Source of the DNA: an uncultured Pseudovibrio sp.
GTDB lineage: Bacteria; Pseudomonadota; Alphaproteobacteria; Rhizobiales; Stappiaceae
Length of the DNA stretch: 64,000 nt
Direction: 5' to 3'
Assembly: GCA_947496145.1 (NCBI GenBank)
Contig: CANMBS010000009.1
Span: 1 to 64,000 of the forward strand
A program made the translations under genes and the position numbers. Of the stretch, positions 63,326 to 64,000 are shown in pieces. How positions within the stretch are numbered: position 1 is the stretch's first letter; the number at the start of each line of letters is the position of its first letter. Below the pieces are notes generated by a model. The model was not told the origin of the DNA and ran no database searches. It worked only from the letters and a program-made list of their open reading frames with translations.

Positions 63326-64000
63326 TTAGTAGGTCTCTTTTGTGTCGTTGTCACGGCCTTCGATGCCAGCAAGCACTGCGTCGAGCAGGCCGCTTGCGCC
63401 GAAGCGGAAGGTAGATGCAGACACCCAGTTGCTGCCCAGCAAATCATCGGCCAGTTTCAGGTATTGCGCAGCTTCTTCAACAGTGCGTACGCCACCTGCT
63501 GGTTTAAAGCCAACAACACGGTGATCTTCTTTTGCAGTTTCACGCAGAACGTTCAGCATAATCTCGGCTGCTTCCAGCGTTGCGTTAACCTTCACCTTAC
63601 CTGTTGAGGTTTTGATGAAATCTGCGCCCTGTGCGATTGCAACTTCAGAAGCCAGGTGAATCAGACGAGGGTCTTTCAGCTCGCCGGTTTCCAGAATAAC
63701 CTTCAGCTGTGCAGGTGCCGGAATTGCGTCACGAACCTGTTTGATCTGATCTTCTGCAAAACCACGACGGCCTTCAGCAAATGCGCTGTATGCCATTACG
63801 AGATCGATCTCGTCAGCACCATCGGCGATTGCCTGTTTGGTTTCTTCGACAACTGCCGCAGTATCTTCACCACCTGCCGGGAAGTTTACAACTGTTGCAA
63901 TGCGAACCGGGGAGTTCTTCAGCAGTTCAGCTGCATGTTTCACAAAACGAGGCCAGATGCAGATAGCTGCTGTGTGGCCGTAAGGTGTTGTCGAGCGCTC
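63326..64000 (-). CDS. deoC: Deoxyribose-phosphate aldolase, 5' part outside the window
   Basis: The frame is open to the window edge ([20 protein letters not shown] at the visible start) and shows [33 protein letters not shown], and [19 protein letters not shown] with the Schiff-base lysine. It resembles the longer E. coli-type DeoC. It cleaves deoxyribose 5-phosphate to acetaldehyde and glyceraldehyde 3-phosphate, the end of the deo pathway encoded by the next two genes. Confidence 0.94.
   Translation of the reverse strand, partial: ERSTTPYGHTAAICIWPRFVKHAAELLKNSPVRIATVVNFPAGGEDTAAVVEETKQAIADGADEIDLVMAYSAFAEGRRGFAEDQIKQVRDAIPAPAQLKVILETGELKDPRLIHLASEVAIAQGADFIKTSTGKVKVNATLEAAEIMLNVLRETAKEDHRVVGFKPAGGVRTVEEAAQYLKLADDLLGSNWVSASTFRFGASGLLDAVLAGIEGRDNDTKETY

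Noticed and set aside
61999-63414. 471-codon plus-strand open frame opposite deoA
   Set aside because: Long antisense frame of a GC-rich conserved gene; its translation is rich in Cys, His and Thr and resembles no family, while deoA is unmistakable.

Overview
The window looks like chromosomal DNA of a heterotrophic alphaproteobacterium. The evidence is the conserved rmuC / def-fmt-truA / dapE neighbourhood, a Tad (Flp/Cpa) pilus locus with TadE-like proteins, a MaoC-phosphotransacetylase fusion next to ackA, TRAP transport and URC-type uracil genes. A marine Stappiaceae/Pseudovibrio-like genome is my best guess. This is inferred from gene content, not from a marker gene.

Layout. 1-540: non-coding or decayed DNA with a possible broken phage-satellite-like frame. 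541-4641 (minus): HAD phosphatase, a truncated dienelactone-hydrolase-like protein, ackA and the enoyl-CoA hydratase/phosphotransacetylase fusion. 4927-19561: Tad pilus locus (two TadE-like proteins, a CpaC-N-like protein, tadD on the opposite strand, then tadC, tadB, cpaF, cpaE, cpaD, cpaC, cpaB, cpaA and a pilin-like gene). It is interrupted by an NlpC/P60 peptidase, a MarR regulator and an M17 aminopeptidase. 19693-23647: a VOC/nitrilase/2-hydroxyacid-dehydrogenase operon, divergent from a TetR regulator and an OsmC-like gene that share an operator sequence. 23815-25053: rmuC.

25122-44961 is an insertion between rmuC and def. I read it as two tandem Tn7-like units. Unit 1 (25127-27989) holds a tnsA broken by one homopolymer frameshift and a tnsB with nonsense codons and its catalytic core deleted. 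Unit 2 (27995-44956) is bounded by TGT...ACA ends and a perfect 5-bp direct repeat, GCAAC. Its cargo is an intact hexuronate/sugar-acid catabolic cluster (31609-43731): GntR regulator with two operators, two dehydrogenases, TRAP transporter QMP, YhcH-like protein, enolase-superfamily dehydratase, HIBADH-like reductase, uxuB, kdgK, kduI. Decayed IS3, IS630, IS5 and IS6 elements surround the cargo. An IS6 copy at its right edge has cut off a second tnsA after about 43 codons.

45101-52739: def, fmt, a GNAT acetyltransferase, truA, a DUF2189 membrane protein, a DJ-1/PfpI protein, a Yip1-like membrane protein, dapE and a DUF805 protein. 52888-56427 (minus): histone-deacetylase-like amidohydrolase, aldose 1-epimerase, retropepsin-like protease and a TrpF-like protein. 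56510-64000 (minus): nucleoside and nucleobase metabolism (upp, URC4/DUF1688, add, a PHYHD1-like dioxygenase, deoB, deoA, partial deoC). deoC, deoA and deoB convert deoxynucleosides to central metabolites, add deaminates adenosine, and upp plus URC4 point to uracil use. I saw no rRNA, tRNA or CRISPR array.
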